Source of the DNA: an uncultured Prevotellaceae bacterium
GTDB lineage: Bacteria; Bacteroidota; Bacteroidia; Bacteroidales; Bacteroidaceae
Assembly (NCBI GenBank): GCA_900316585.1
Contig: ONDM01000002.1
Location: forward strand, 289,969-353,968
Direction: 5' to 3'
DNA length: 64,000 bases
This document shows, in pieces, positions 54,442-63,567 of the stretch (its first letter is position 1; each line of letters starts with the position of its first letter). The translations under genes were made by a program, and so were the position numbers. The notes under the pieces were generated by a model. It saw nothing but the letters and a program-made list of their open reading frames with translations. It did not search any database and was not told the DNA's origin.

Positions 54442-54546
54442 CAGATAAAAAATTTGTACGGAGAAAACTAATTAAACATAACTGGTATATATATTCGAAT
54501 TAGAGAGTTAGGAAAGGCACACTGTGAAGTGTGCCTTTCTTTTTTA
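54442..54546 (+). ncRNA. Candidate small RNA, about 105 nt
   Basis: Starts after a full-consensus promoter and ends in a perfect 12-bp hairpin (54512-54523 with 54528-54539, loop GTGA) followed by T6. A second helix can form between ACCAG near the 5' end and CTGGT (about 54482-54486). No open frame. Both neighbouring genes are on the other strand, so this is not an mRNA tail. Its 3' end meets the sbcC stop, so readthrough from sbcC would be antisense to it. Confidence 0.55.
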
Positions 54547-57500
54547 TCATATTTCAGGCAAAATTTTGATGGTACTCTTGGATTCCATGCCATTCTGCAG
54601 CACCTGAATCTGTACAGGGATGCGTTCCTGTACTTCCTCAATGTGACTGATGATGCCGACCTGCCGTCCCACCTTGCTGTGGAGTGACTGCAGAGTCTCT
54701 ATGGCGTGTTGAAGTGGTTCTCCACTCAGTGAGCCGAATCCCTCGTCAATGAATAAGGTATTCACCTTCAGATTTTGACCTATATCACTCAGTGCCAATG
54801 CCAATGCAAGGGAAACCAGAAAACTTTCACCTCCAGAGATGGTGCTGGCTGCACGTTTGGTGTAACCCTGATATGCATCTTCAATGAAGATCACATAAGA
54901 ACCAGGTTCCACACTTAATGTATACCGGTCAGTGAGTGTCTTCATGTATGTATTAGCCGAGTCAATCAGATTGGCTAGGATATAACTTAGGGCGATTTTC
55001 TCGAACTTGGCTCCCGTGGCATCGCCAATCAGCTCACGAAGCCTGTCCCAAAGCTTGAAGTTTCTTTCCTTTTCTGTTGCATCTGCGATGAAACCAGTCA
55101 GTCGCTGCTTGTTCTCTTGGTCTGTCCTCAGTTCCTGCTCAATAGCACCTGTATCCCGGTTTAGCCCAGCCATGTTGACTTCTGCTTCTTCCACTTTTGC
55201 AGCAAGGAATTCCTCTGTTTCCTCATCGCTGTAAGCCGGTTTCTTTTCCAGGTGCTCATTCAGTTGTTTTTTCAGCGTATTATACAAAGTCTTAGCGCTG
55301 ATTTTATCCTCTTTTTTACTGCTTAGTTCATTGATTTTTACCTGAATGTCAGTTAAAGAGTAACTTGCCAGCACGTTCATTCTCTTCTCCGTGAGTTCTG
55401 CATGCTTTTGCCAGAACTCAGTTAGGTTCTTAAGAGCCTTGCTCTCGTTGTTGTCTGCATTTTCCCACTGAATCTTGTTGGTTCTCAACTCATTCTGAAG
55501 GGTTTGGGCTAGGGTGGAAAGCCTAGCCATTTCTTTAGCTTCATGAGCGTTGATGCTCTTCCATGCAGGAAAGGTTTCCAACATCTTAGAAAGCAATTGT
55601 TTCGTATTTTCGTGCTCATCTTTGAGCATGTTAAGTTCTTGGGTCTTAGCCTGCTTGTCCTGTACCTTATTATTATATAGGTTTGTAGCAGTTAACAGTT
55701 CTTCTTGGAAGATATCAGGTTGTTCCTTCCAGTTGTTTACCCATTTTCCCATGCAAATCAGGCTGCTGATGAACTGTTCAGCCTTATTCATGTCTGATTG
55801 TTTAGAGGAGATGAGTTCCTTGTTGGTGTGAATCTGCCCCTCGCATTCCTTGATAGCATTGTGGGCTTGGTTCTCTTCATCTTTGGTCACTCTTTCCTTG
55901 GTTTCCAGACTGTCTCTTTCTCGCTGAAGATTCCTCACGACATTCTCAACAGCCTCTGCTTTGTCTATTGCAACCTTCAGTTCTTCTGCATAGATGGTTA
56001 GGCGCTTTTGTTTTTCGGTTAGTTTCTGGGTAGCGGGAACAGTCCAGGCTAGATTCTCCTCATTTTGTGGTTTCACCCGATTAATCCATGCATTTTGGTT
56101 TGCGTTCTGCCTTGCTCGGTCCAGCAACTTACTCAGATTAGAGCTATTTGCTGCCTCCTCGTTCTTTGCATTCTCCAAATCCTTGAATACCTTTTCCGCT
56201 TCTTCGAATGCATCGTTTGCTTGCTGGTACAGATTGTTCAGCAAATCTTCATGAGGAATTTCATGAACTATCTTCTGTTGGCAGACAGGGCAGACATCAC
56301 CCGCACGAAGCTTGCCACGGATGTTCTTGGCCCAGTTGTTTACCGTATCACTAAGTTTCTCTCGATTCTCTTTGCAAGTTTCCATTCTTACTTTTGCATC
56401 AGAAGTACTTTGGGAAAGTTCTTGAAGATGCGAGTTGGATTTTGAAAGTTCCTGGTCCAGTTTCCCTAATAGCAGCAATTGCTCTAGTGCAGAAGACAGG
56501 AAGTACAGCTCTTTCTCGTTGTCAATCATCTGTTGACGGAGCATTTTCAGATTGGCTTTATCCAGTTCTGCCTGTCGGCTTTTCAGTTCCTCCTTCTTGA
56601 CATTCAGTTCTTCCAGTGCCTTGTTGTGGCAATCTTCTGCCTTTTGCTTGGTTTGCTGAAGTTCCCCATTCAACTTCTTTTCTTCAACTAAAATATTGTC
56701 CTTGACAGATGCGATAAAGTTTCTTCCTGTGCTGATGAGCTCCAGTTTCTCCTTTATAGTCTGAGCCTGTTCATACACAGGAGCCTTGTCAGCTTCATTG
56801 CTCAGAAAGGATTCAATTTGCTGAATCTCATTCCGCTTTAGCTCTATTTTCTGTTCTAGAGCCATTTCTCCGTCTTTCAGTTGCTGGAACTTTGAAGAGA
56901 GATTTTCTAATTCGTTGGACAAAAGAGCCTTCTTTTCTGCCGATTCATTTCGTTCAGAAAGCCATCTTCGGGCATCAATGGTTTCCTGCCAGTTTCGCAC
57001 CAATGTTTCTTCCTGACGAAAAGCCTCGCTACTCACTAATTTGCTGATTTTATCGAGTCTATCCTCTGCTTGCTGTACCTTAGGTATCAGTTCTTTTTCT
57101 TCCTGCAGCCATTTCAGCTTAGTGTATTTCTCATCCTTTTCCTTCTTGAAATTACTGTACTTCTGGTTCATTTCCTCCAGCTCTTTCTGCTTGGCAGCCA
57201 CCGTTTCCTCATCCAATGTCACCACATTCTTCACCTTTTCCTGAGCCGTATTCCATTCTGATTTCTTATCGCTACAGATCTGGTATATCTTGGAACCGAT
57301 TTCCTTGAAACCCGATGAATTCGTGATTTTTGCCAAGATGCTAGCCTTTTCATCATCTTTACCTTTAAGGAACTGTGTGAATTCCCCTTGGGCTAGCATG
57401 GTGGTTCGGCAGAACTGGTTAAGATCCATGCCAAGCGCCTTGTCCTTAATGTACGGATTGATTTCCTTTGAGCTCTGCAGGGAAGTTCCAGTATCTAGGT

Positions 57501-57894
57501 TTCTCAGTTCACGTTTTATGTTTTGAATTCGTCCTTCTACTCTTCTGTTTGCACGCTGGATGGACCAGGTAGCTTCATAGTGCATCTCGTCTGTTCCGAT
57601 GAACGTCAGTTTCACAAAAGCTTCTCCCGTGTTCTTCCGCATCAGTTGTGCCGTGTTTTTCACGTCGATGCTCTTGCCCTCATCCATCACATCCCCTTGC
57701 ATGTCGGAGAAGAGGAGACGGGGTGTATTGTTGTACAGTGCCAGGCAAATGGAATCCAATATGGTTGTCTTTCCCGCACCCGTCTTTCCGGATATCAGGA
57801 AGACCTCGCTGGATTTTAGCGGTTCTGCCTCAAAATCGATGAATGCATCCTCTATGGATGCAATGTTGTGTATCGTTAGCTGTTGTAAAATCAT
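54547..57894 (-). CDS. sbcC: SbcC, SMC-like ATPase of the SbcCD nuclease
   Basis: 1115 residues. The N-terminal ABC half with Walker A GKTGAGKTTILDS, two long coiled-coil arms flanking a zinc hook CPVC (about residue 534), and a C-terminal half with signature SGGESFLVSLALALALS and Walker B TLFIDEGFGSL. This is the Rad50-like subunit that with SbcD processes DNA ends and hairpins. Starts 12 nt after the sbcD stop, so the two are co-translated in an operon. Confidence 0.96.
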   Translation of the reverse strand: MILQQLTIHNIASIEDAFIDFEAEPLKSSEVFLISGKTGAGKTTILDSICLALYNNTPRLLFSDMQGDVMDEGKSIDVKNTAQLMRKNTGEAFVKLTFIGTDEMHYEATWSIQRANRRVEGRIQNIKRELRNLDTGTSLQSSKEINPYIKDKALGMDLNQFCRTTMLAQGEFTQFLKGKDDEKASILAKITNSSGFKEIGSKIYQICSDKKSEWNTAQEKVKNVVTLDEETVAAKQKELEEMNQKYSNFKKEKDEKYTKLKWLQEEKELIPKVQQAEDRLDKISKLVSSEAFRQEETLVRNWQETIDARRWLSERNESAEKKALLSNELENLSSKFQQLKDGEMALEQKIELKRNEIQQIESFLSNEADKAPVYEQAQTIKEKLELISTGRNFIASVKDNILVEEKKLNGELQQTKQKAEDCHNKALEELNVKKEELKSRQAELDKANLKMLRQQMIDNEKELYFLSSALEQLLLLGKLDQELSKSNSHLQELSQSTSDAKVRMETCKENREKLSDTVNNWAKNIRGKLRAGDVCPVCQQKIVHEIPHEDLLNNLYQQANDAFEEAEKVFKDLENAKNEEAANSSNLSKLLDRARQNANQNAWINRVKPQNEENLAWTVPATQKLTEKQKRLTIYAEELKVAIDKAEAVENVVRNLQRERDSLETKERVTKDEENQAHNAIKECEGQIHTNKELISSKQSDMNKAEQFISSLICMGKWVNNWKEQPDIFQEELLTATNLYNNKVQDKQAKTQELNMLKDEHENTKQLLSKMLETFPAWKSINAHEAKEMARLSTLAQTLQNELRTNKIQWENADNNESKALKNLTEFWQKHAELTEKRMNVLASYSLTDIQVKINELSSKKEDKISAKTLYNTLKKQLNEHLEKKPAYSDEETEEFLAAKVEEAEVNMAGLNRDTGAIEQELRTDQENKQRLTGFIADATEKERNFKLWDRLRELIGDATGAKFEKIALSYILANLIDSANTYMKTLTDRYTLSVEPGSYVIFIEDAYQGYTKRAASTISGGESFLVSLALALALSDIGQNLKVNTLFIDEGFGSLSGEPLQHAIETLQSLHSKVGRQVGIISHIEEVQERIPVQIQVLQNGMESKSTIKILPEI

Positions 57895-57906
57895 TTTTTT
57901 TCTGAG

Positions 57907-59073
57907 TTAGTTGTTTCCTTTGTTTTCCATCACTTGTCGCTCAGCGTCTGCAAAGAGCACTTTCATCTCGTCGTCCACCACCTTGTTGGTATCTTGTGCA
58001 TACTGTATCAGCACATCCAAAGGCGATTTCGTCTTGAACTCACTGATGGTCATTCCCTTGCTCTTTACCGAAAGCGCATTCTTCCGTTTGGCGTTAATGT
58101 GGCAGAAACGACACATTTTCGACCGACAGATGGCTTGTGCCTCTGCAGCTGCCGTACCCGGAAGAAAGTTGGTCACCTCCACATTCAGTCTGATGTAAGA
58201 AGGATTATCGTCGGGGAATTCTTTCAGCAGTTCCTTTGCGCTCTCCCAATCCAAGAATCCCTCTTGGGGTAGTGTTACTAGCGAATAAGGGTTTTCTATC
58301 TTCTCAAAAACATACGAAGGCTCTTCTCCGTGAGCAGGAATGTCCACGAGTGTGATGCTGTGTTCACTGGTTTCATCGAAGCTTACAGGGAGGGGAGTTC
58401 CGCAGTACCTTACATTGTGGTGACCGCTGTGCACGAACTGTCCTTTATGGATATGCCCTAGTGCCAAGTAGTCGTAGCCCACACCCATCTGGTTCAGACT
58501 ATAGTTGTCTATACCCCCCACGCTCGTGTCCGTCACCCTTTCGTGACCGGTAAAGTCGCACCCTGCCACGGTCAGGTGGGCAGAGAGCACCACAGGCAAG
58601 TTCTCAGTGTTCAGCTCGGATACCCGGTCTAGTAGCTGCTGAAAGAAATTCTCAGGCATGTTTCGTTCGTAGCAGTAGGGCACTGCAGCGATGAACCCCT
58701 TTCCTTCCACCTTAATTATATGACTATCCAGGTTATCTTTTTCTAAGTAGCCCAATGCATGTACGTTCAGTGCCTTCCATGGGGTACGGAAAATCTCATG
58801 CTTGGATGCACTGTCGTGGTTTCCCGCCGTGAGTACGATGGTCATTTCCGGGCAAGCCTTGTGAATTTCCACGATGGCTTCGGCAAGCATGGTCTGCACG
58901 GAAGCTGATGGGGTAGATGTATGGAAGATGTCACCCGCCACTAAGAATACGTCGGGTTGATGTCTCTCCACGAGATGAATCATCTGGTACAACATGGCAC
59001 CTTGTTCTGCTGTACGGTCATAGTTGTACAGCATGTGTCCCAAGTGCCAATCGCTAGTGTGTAGAATTTTCAT
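57907..59073 (-). CDS. sbcD: SbcD, Mre11-like nuclease subunit
   Basis: 388 residues of the calcineurin-like phosphoesterase superfamily. Metal ligands lie in SDWHLGH (about 7-13), VAGDIFH, GNHDS, SAHLT and LGHIHKGQ, all in order, followed by the C-terminal capping domain. Endo/exonuclease of the SbcCD complex acting on hairpins and double-strand ends. A TAAATTTG -7 element (59093-59100, complement) directs the sbcD-sbcC operon. Confidence 0.96.
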   Translation of the reverse strand: MKILHTSDWHLGHMLYNYDRTAEQGAMLYQMIHLVERHQPDVFLVAGDIFHTSTPSASVQTMLAEAIVEIHKACPEMTIVLTAGNHDSASKHEIFRTPWKALNVHALGYLEKDNLDSHIIKVEGKGFIAAVPYCYERNMPENFFQQLLDRVSELNTENLPVVLSAHLTVAGCDFTGHERVTDTSVGGIDNYSLNQMGVGYDYLALGHIHKGQFVHSGHHNVRYCGTPLPVSFDETSEHSITLVDIPAHGEEPSYVFEKIENPYSLVTLPQEGFLDWESAKELLKEFPDDNPSYIRLNVEVTNFLPGTAAAEAQAICRSKMCRFCHINAKRKNALSVKSKGMTISEFKTKSPLDVLIQYAQDTNKVVDDEMKVLFADAERQVMENKGNN

Positions 59074-59419
59074 GGTTTTTCTTACTTTCTTGCAAATTTA
59101 GTATATCCTTTTACTTATATTGTGTCTTTTCCTTTAAAAAATTACCCGTTTCACCAAAAAAAATTTTCTTAAGGTGGGGAATTTCGGTACCTATTTGTCA
59201 TAATATATAAGGTAAAAGGAACCCTCCAAGGGTAATTCACTGAAAAAAATGCGTTGCGAAGTGCACTTTTAACACGCCTCGAACCAATTTTGTCATATTC
59301 TGTCAGAACTCCATATTTCCTTTGCACTTGAAAAGCTTTTCCATTAACTGATTGTTAAACCTTACAACATTGAGAAAAATTAAAAAATTACTTGAAACCG
59401 AAAAAAAACTGGTAAATAA
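59074..59419. other. Gene-free region upstream of sbcD and the sigma pair
   Basis: Apart from the sbcD -7 element this stretch has no coding frame. It holds a small hairpin ACCCT/AGGGT (59221-59233) and a weak GCGA-capped stem TGCGTT/AGTGCA (about 59250-59265) that resembles, in shortened form, the terminators of the candidate RNAs. I see no convincing promoter before it. Confidence 0.4.
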
Positions 59420-59451
59420 TTTGGAAATCTCTTATGAACGTTGTAAATTCG
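59420..59451 (+). promoter_or_regulatory. Probable promoter of the tandem sigma genes
   Basis: TTTG at 59420-59423 and TAAATTCG at 59444-59451 (one mismatch), 20-bp spacer, giving a start near 59456 and a leader of about 190 nt. Confidence 0.45.
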
Positions 59452-59455
59452 CCGT

Positions 59456-59644
59456 CCCTTAAGAAAACAAATGAGAAACACAGTGACAAATTCACTACTT
59501 CAGGACAACTAAATCAACATTCATTTTGACTCGTACACACAGAACTAGCGCTAGGCAATCTTGTGCTTGGTTCTGAATCTCTCGCGCCCTATTCAAGGGC
59601 TGTTCACCTAAGAAAACAACCGTAAAAATCTGATTTTCAACTGA
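59456..59644 (+). promoter_or_regulatory. Structured 5' leader of the sigma pair
   Basis: Predicted untranslated leader with a long hairpin (59540-59551 with 59563-59575, about 12 bp with a bulge and wobble pairs) and a second stem GCCCT/AGGGC (59586-59600, loop ATTCA). No T-run follows either stem, so classical attenuation is unlikely; translational or stability control is possible. Confidence 0.4.
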
Positions 59645-60343
59645 ATGAACAAGAGTTTAAAGACTACAAAAATGAGTGAAATGGAAATGGTGCAGCTTGC
59701 ACTGAGTGGTAACAAAGTAGCTATGGAGCGACTGATCAGCTTGGCAAGACCATGGATTGTCAAACTGGCACAGAAATTGCTCTACACCGTAAGTGAGGGT
59801 TGCTACAAGCAAGTTGAGTGCCTCGTCGACGTGGAAGACCTTGTGCAAGAGGGGCTGCTGGAGTTCGTGCAAAGGCTGAAAAGCTACAACGATAGCCGTA
59901 AAGCCAAGCTGGAGACCTACGCCTTCTACTACGTAAGGGATGCCATGAGAGACCTGATCAAGGGTCTTTCCCGCTCCATACCGGTAGGCGATATCAGCGA
60001 CGTGGAGAAAATGAGGCTGGAGCCTTTGGAGAACTTCTCTTCCGTGGCATTGCACTACTGCGTGAGCAACTTTCTGCGGAGTTGCCTCAATCCAAAAGAG
60101 GTAGAGGCTGTGGAGCTGTTCTACGGCATACGCACTGGTCACGGTATGAAGGCAGCCGAGGTTGCACAGGTTATGGCATCAACTCCAAGTGATGTGTACC
60201 ACATACTAGAGAGGGCCCGAATCAAGCTCAGGGAACACAAGGAGGAGCTTGGCAGTCTTTACGACTGCCTTCCTTCCGTTCCTGAAGCAGTGACATCCGA
60301 AAGCTTAGAAATTCAAGCATTCTCTTATTATATGGCAGCATAA
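59645..60343 (+). CDS. Sigma-70 family factor (first of a tandem pair)
   Basis: 232 residues: region 2 (about 15-110) with DVEDLVQEGLLEFVQRLKSY and a YAFYYVRDAMRDLIK segment, and a region 4-like C-terminal helix pair (about 145-200) with GMKAAEVAQVMASTPSDVYHILERARIKL. Region 1 is missing and region 3 is short, so it is an alternative sigma, not the vegetative one. The coding sequence is richer in G+C than most of the window. The RpoD-like paralogue follows 53 nt downstream, apparently in the same transcript. Confidence 0.85.
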   Translation: MNKSLKTTKMSEMEMVQLALSGNKVAMERLISLARPWIVKLAQKLLYTVSEGCYKQVECLVDVEDLVQEGLLEFVQRLKSYNDSRKAKLETYAFYYVRDAMRDLIKGLSRSIPVGDISDVEKMRLEPLENFSSVALHYCVSNFLRSCLNPKEVEAVELFYGIRTGHGMKAAEVAQVMASTPSDVYHILERARIKLREHKEELGSLYDCLPSVPEAVTSESLEIQAFSYYMAA

Positions 60344-60396
60344 ATAAATATATATCAACCTATTATAATAACTAATTAAAGGAAAACTATACAAGT

Positions 60397-61269
60397 ATGA
60401 GCTTGAGACAATTGAAAATTTCCAGTAGGATAACTGACAGAAATGAAGGTGGAGTAGATGCTTACCTCTCCGATATCAGCAAGTACGACTTGCTGTCTGC
60501 TTCGGAGGAAGAGGAGTTGGCAAGACGTTCACGACTGGGCGATGAAGAGGCCTACAACCGACTAGTTTGTAGTAACCTACGCTTCGTTGTGTCGGTTGCC
60601 AAGCAGTATCAGAATCAAGGTATGGCTTTGTCGGATCTTATCAATGAAGGGAACATCGGTTTGATGAAAGCGGCACAGAAATTCGATGAAACCAAGGGAT
60701 TTAAGTTCATTTCTTATGCTGTTTGGTGGATTAGACAGAGCATTTTCTCTGCACTTTCACAGAAATCAAGGGCTGTTCGCCTCCCACAGAACCAGGTAGG
60801 TTTGCTGGGACGCCTTCTCAATGCTATCACCAACTATGAGCAGGAACACGGGCAACCACCAACCATGGATACCTTGGCTGAACTGGTTGGGGAAGACAAG
60901 GAAAGGGTAGAGTCTGTACTGAATGTAGATAATCGGCTTTATTCTATGGATGCTCCGTTCGGGACCGACGGGGAGCGAGACAGTACCATGGCCGACGTGA
61001 TACCCGCTGATGTACCACCCACTGACCAAGGATTGGATCATGAATCTCTCAAGGAAGAACTAGACCGGTATCTCAAGTCGATGCTGAAACAGACTGAAGA
61101 AGAGATACTCCGACGCAGTTTTGGTATCGGCAGGGAAGAATCCTCCCTCGATGAAATCAGTCTGGATATGCACCTCTCAAGGGAGCGTGTCCGCCAAATC
61201 AGGGAAAAATCTCTCAAGAAACTCAGAGACGGAGGCAATAGTCAGTTGCTCCGTTCCTTCTTAGGCTAG
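60397..61269 (+). CDS. RpoD/SigA-like sigma-70 factor (second of a tandem pair)
   Basis: 290 residues with regions 1.2, 2, 3 and 4 but no region 1.1, the length typical of Bacteroidota RpoD-like factors. Core-binding and -10 recognition segment NEGNIGLMKAAQKFDETKGF and KFISYAVWWIRQSI are complete, and region 4 ends DEISLDMHLSRERVRQIREK. It differs from the usual Bacteroidota primary factor at many positions (e.g. the stretch after VRLPQNQVG), so it is more likely a group 2 paralogue than the vegetative factor, though this cannot be settled from the window. Confidence 0.85.
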   Translation: MSLRQLKISSRITDRNEGGVDAYLSDISKYDLLSASEEEELARRSRLGDEEAYNRLVCSNLRFVVSVAKQYQNQGMALSDLINEGNIGLMKAAQKFDETKGFKFISYAVWWIRQSIFSALSQKSRAVRLPQNQVGLLGRLLNAITNYEQEHGQPPTMDTLAELVGEDKERVESVLNVDNRLYSMDAPFGTDGERDSTMADVIPADVPPTDQGLDHESLKEELDRYLKSMLKQTEEEILRRSFGIGREESSLDEISLDMHLSRERVRQIREKSLKKLRDGGNSQLLRSFLG

Positions 61270-61271
61270 CC

Positions 61272-61991
61272 TCATTTCAGCAGCTTTTGGATCTGCTTTT
61301 CCGAAGCTTGAGGCAGCAATTGTGTGAGATGCGCTGCCATGCGTTGGTATGACTCCTCTGGAGTACGCCCGCATTGGCAGGCTTTCACACCAAGCAGCTG
61401 CTCCGGAGTAGTGAGCAGCGACCATCCGAATCCGTACTCCCTTCCATGCTGGTCGCGTGGGTACACAAAATCTTCTGTCACAAGGTAGCAAGCCATTTGC
61501 AGACGGGACACATATCCGTCGAATCGTGAACGCATCCCTTTTCCGGTGAAATCACACGCTTTGCGCAGTTCACGGGCTATCATGCTGCCATTTTCCCTCA
61601 GGATGGTGAGGATGCTTTCCTCAATGCTACCCTCTACAGGGACGGGGCGTGTGCTACGCCTCCAATTGTAGAAATCTGGCCACCAATCCATGCTGATAAA
61701 TCCAGCCTTACCCGCAAAAAACTTCCCGTATACACAGTTGCCTTCTGTGACCACCGCACTTTTCCATTGCCAAAGCGGCCATTCCCAAGTGCCATCGGGG
61801 AACTGAATGAACCTACATTCCTCGGCTAGCAGCCCTTCGGCACTGTAACCCGGTATACCACTCTCAAGCAAGGGGAGAAATCCTACTTGCTGAATGCACT
61901 CTATGAGTTCCGGACAGGAGTGGATTTCCTGCCATTCCTTTCCCTTTTCTTTCTTCTGAATATCCAGGAAATATTCATCAAATGCACCCAT
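61272..61991 (-). CDS. Conserved AlkZ/YcaQ-related protein
   Basis: 239 residues, cytoplasmic. Blocks such as GFLPLLESGIPGYSAE, WPLWQWKSAVVTEGNCVYGKFFAGKAGFIS and a winged-helix-like segment SMIARELRKACDFTGKGM recall small proteins annotated as AlkZ-related, which share sequence with crosslink-repair glycosylases; the catalytic QxD motif of AlkZ/YcaQ is not evident, so enzyme activity is doubtful. Stop codon lies two bases from that of the convergent sigma gene, and no hairpin lies between. Confidence 0.6.
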   Translation of the reverse strand: MGAFDEYFLDIQKKEKGKEWQEIHSCPELIECIQQVGFLPLLESGIPGYSAEGLLAEECRFIQFPDGTWEWPLWQWKSAVVTEGNCVYGKFFAGKAGFISMDWWPDFYNWRRSTRPVPVEGSIEESILTILRENGSMIARELRKACDFTGKGMRSRFDGYVSRLQMACYLVTEDFVYPRDQHGREYGFGWSLLTTPEQLLGVKACQCGRTPEESYQRMAAHLTQLLPQASEKQIQKLLK

Positions 61992-62262
61992 AATCTTATT
62001 GTTTTACAATAATATAAATATAGTTAGTTAAAGTAAGAAATTAATTATTATCAAGCATTTTTACATTACAAAAATACATATTTTCTTTCAGAAATGCAGT
62101 TTGTGGCCCTTGTTTTTTTGCATGAAAACATGGCTTTTTCATCCCAAGATATCGCATCGATTTCACCCTTCCTCTTTAATTTTATAATCAGAAATTTTTT
62201 TAATTCGTTTAAAAATCCTAATTTTGTGGAGTTTTATAAATCTAATACTTGCTGAAAAGATT

Positions 62263-62847
62263 ATGGAAGATTTACTGAAAGAACTGGAGTCTGTGAAGCA
62301 GGCTGCTGCCAAATCCATCTATTCACTCTTCAAGGAGGCAGGCTGCAAGACTTACAAATTCGTGGATTCAGATAGAAAGCTGACTGTTTCAGGTGATTTC
62401 GAGAACCCTGTGGTAAATTTTGTGAATGCTGATAATACCACAGAATCAGTAACTGAACATTCTGTACGTGACCTGGATGCACTGATAGGGCATCTCCGGA
62501 AGAACCTACCTACTTTCAAGATTAAACAAGCTATCCACCAACTTCTGGTAGAACAGCCGGTCAAGCCACTTGACCTTCCTTACTTGTTCTACCAAGATCA
62601 GGAAGATACCTACCGTGTACTCACTATTAACTCTGATCCGTTCCAGATAGAGCTGTTCACCCCATTCTATGACGAGGAGAAGTATGAAAACTTCAAGTTC
62701 CTCTCTGTATGGGATATCAGTGATGTTGACTTCCTGAACAAGCTTTATGAAGTAGTTGTTCAGCGCTTGGATGCCGACAACTTCAGCATGATTCCTACTG
62801 AGACTAAAGATGCTGAGGTGGAGAAGGCTATTGCCGCGATCATTTAA
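62263..62847 (+). CDS. Acidic cytoplasmic protein, first of a paralogous pair
   Basis: 194 residues from the ATG at 62263 (TAATTTTG at 62219-62226 is the likely -7 element, spanning the longer TTG start). Helical N-terminus (LLKELESVKQAAAKSIYSLFKEAG), strand region, and helix HLRKNLPTFKIKQAIHQLL resembling the equivalent part of the next protein. No signal, no family recognised. The two genes are 30 nt apart and probably co-transcribed. Confidence 0.65.
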   Translation: MEDLLKELESVKQAAAKSIYSLFKEAGCKTYKFVDSDRKLTVSGDFENPVVNFVNADNTTESVTEHSVRDLDALIGHLRKNLPTFKIKQAIHQLLVEQPVKPLDLPYLFYQDQEDTYRVLTINSDPFQIELFTPFYDEEKYENFKFLSVWDISDVDFLNKLYEVVVQRLDADNFSMIPTETKDAEVEKAIAAII

Positions 62848-62877
62848 TTTTTATGTCTACCCTAAATTCAAGATATT

Positions 62878-63465
62878 ATGCAAGAATTCAATGATAAAGT
62901 CTTCGCCCTGAAAAAGAAACTGGGACAGGAGCTGAATGACCTTTTCACCCAATATCAGTGTGTAGATTATAACATTGTGAACCCGGTGAGCCTGAGCTAT
63001 TTCGAGAAGTTGGACTCCCGTTCCTGCCTGAGCATGGAGCTTTGCGACCGTTTCACAGGTAAGCCAAGCGAGAACCCAGAGCCGGAGAATGCTTACTATG
63101 CAGTATTCGTTGACAAGTATGATGAGGATGTTCCTGGAAAGTATGATTCCAGCGTGGTTGACTTCCAGATTGAGAGCCTTATGACTCTGTTGAAGCACTT
63201 GAACAATTGGCTTCCTACCTACCAGATTAAGGTGGACCTCTTCAAGAAGATTCTGGAGCATGGTGGTTCTGAACCCATACGCAAGGAATATGATATGATG
63301 GGTTACAAGTTCCAGCTTAAGAGTGTAGCTGCTACCGGAAAGCCAGAAGCTATGGGTGAAATGACGTTGACCGTTGGCACTAATCGTTTCGGTGAGAAGA
63401 AAATCAACCTTTGGAATGTCAGAGACGAGAAACTGCTTGCAGCTTTGGTCGAGGCACTGGATTAA
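62878..63465 (+). CDS. Cytoplasmic protein, second of a paralogous pair
   Basis: 195 residues with the same layout as the preceding protein: an N-terminal amphipathic helix (DKVFALKKKLGQELNDLF), strands, and a helix HLNNWLPTYQIKVDLFKKIL at the same relative position. Function unknown. The resemblance is in pattern and in scattered identities rather than strong identity. Confidence 0.65.
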   Translation: MQEFNDKVFALKKKLGQELNDLFTQYQCVDYNIVNPVSLSYFEKLDSRSCLSMELCDRFTGKPSENPEPENAYYAVFVDKYDEDVPGKYDSSVVDFQIESLMTLLKHLNNWLPTYQIKVDLFKKILEHGGSEPIRKEYDMMGYKFQLKSVAATGKPEAMGEMTLTVGTNRFGEKKINLWNVRDEKLLAALVEALD

Positions 63466-63501
63466 TTAGAGCCTATCTTAATACGTTTATAATACTGATT
63501 T

Positions 63502-63543
63502 CAGCCCTGAAGTTTGATGCTCATGCATTGGTCTTTAGGGCTG
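63502..63543 (+). terminator. Weak intrinsic terminator candidate
   Basis: CAGCCCT (63502-63508) paired with AGGGCTG (63537-63543) across a 28-nt loop, with only a short T-rich tail. Confidence 0.35.
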
Positions 63544-63567
63544 TTTCATCTTTAAATCACTAGCTTT

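Noticed and set aside
59540..59600. Riboswitch or attenuator before the sigma pair
   Set aside because: The stems do not match any ligand-binding core I know, and no terminator T-run follows; kept only as a structured leader.
59657..60142. Minus-strand frame of 161 codons
   Set aside because: Shadow of the first sigma-70 gene; no start context and no recognisable protein.
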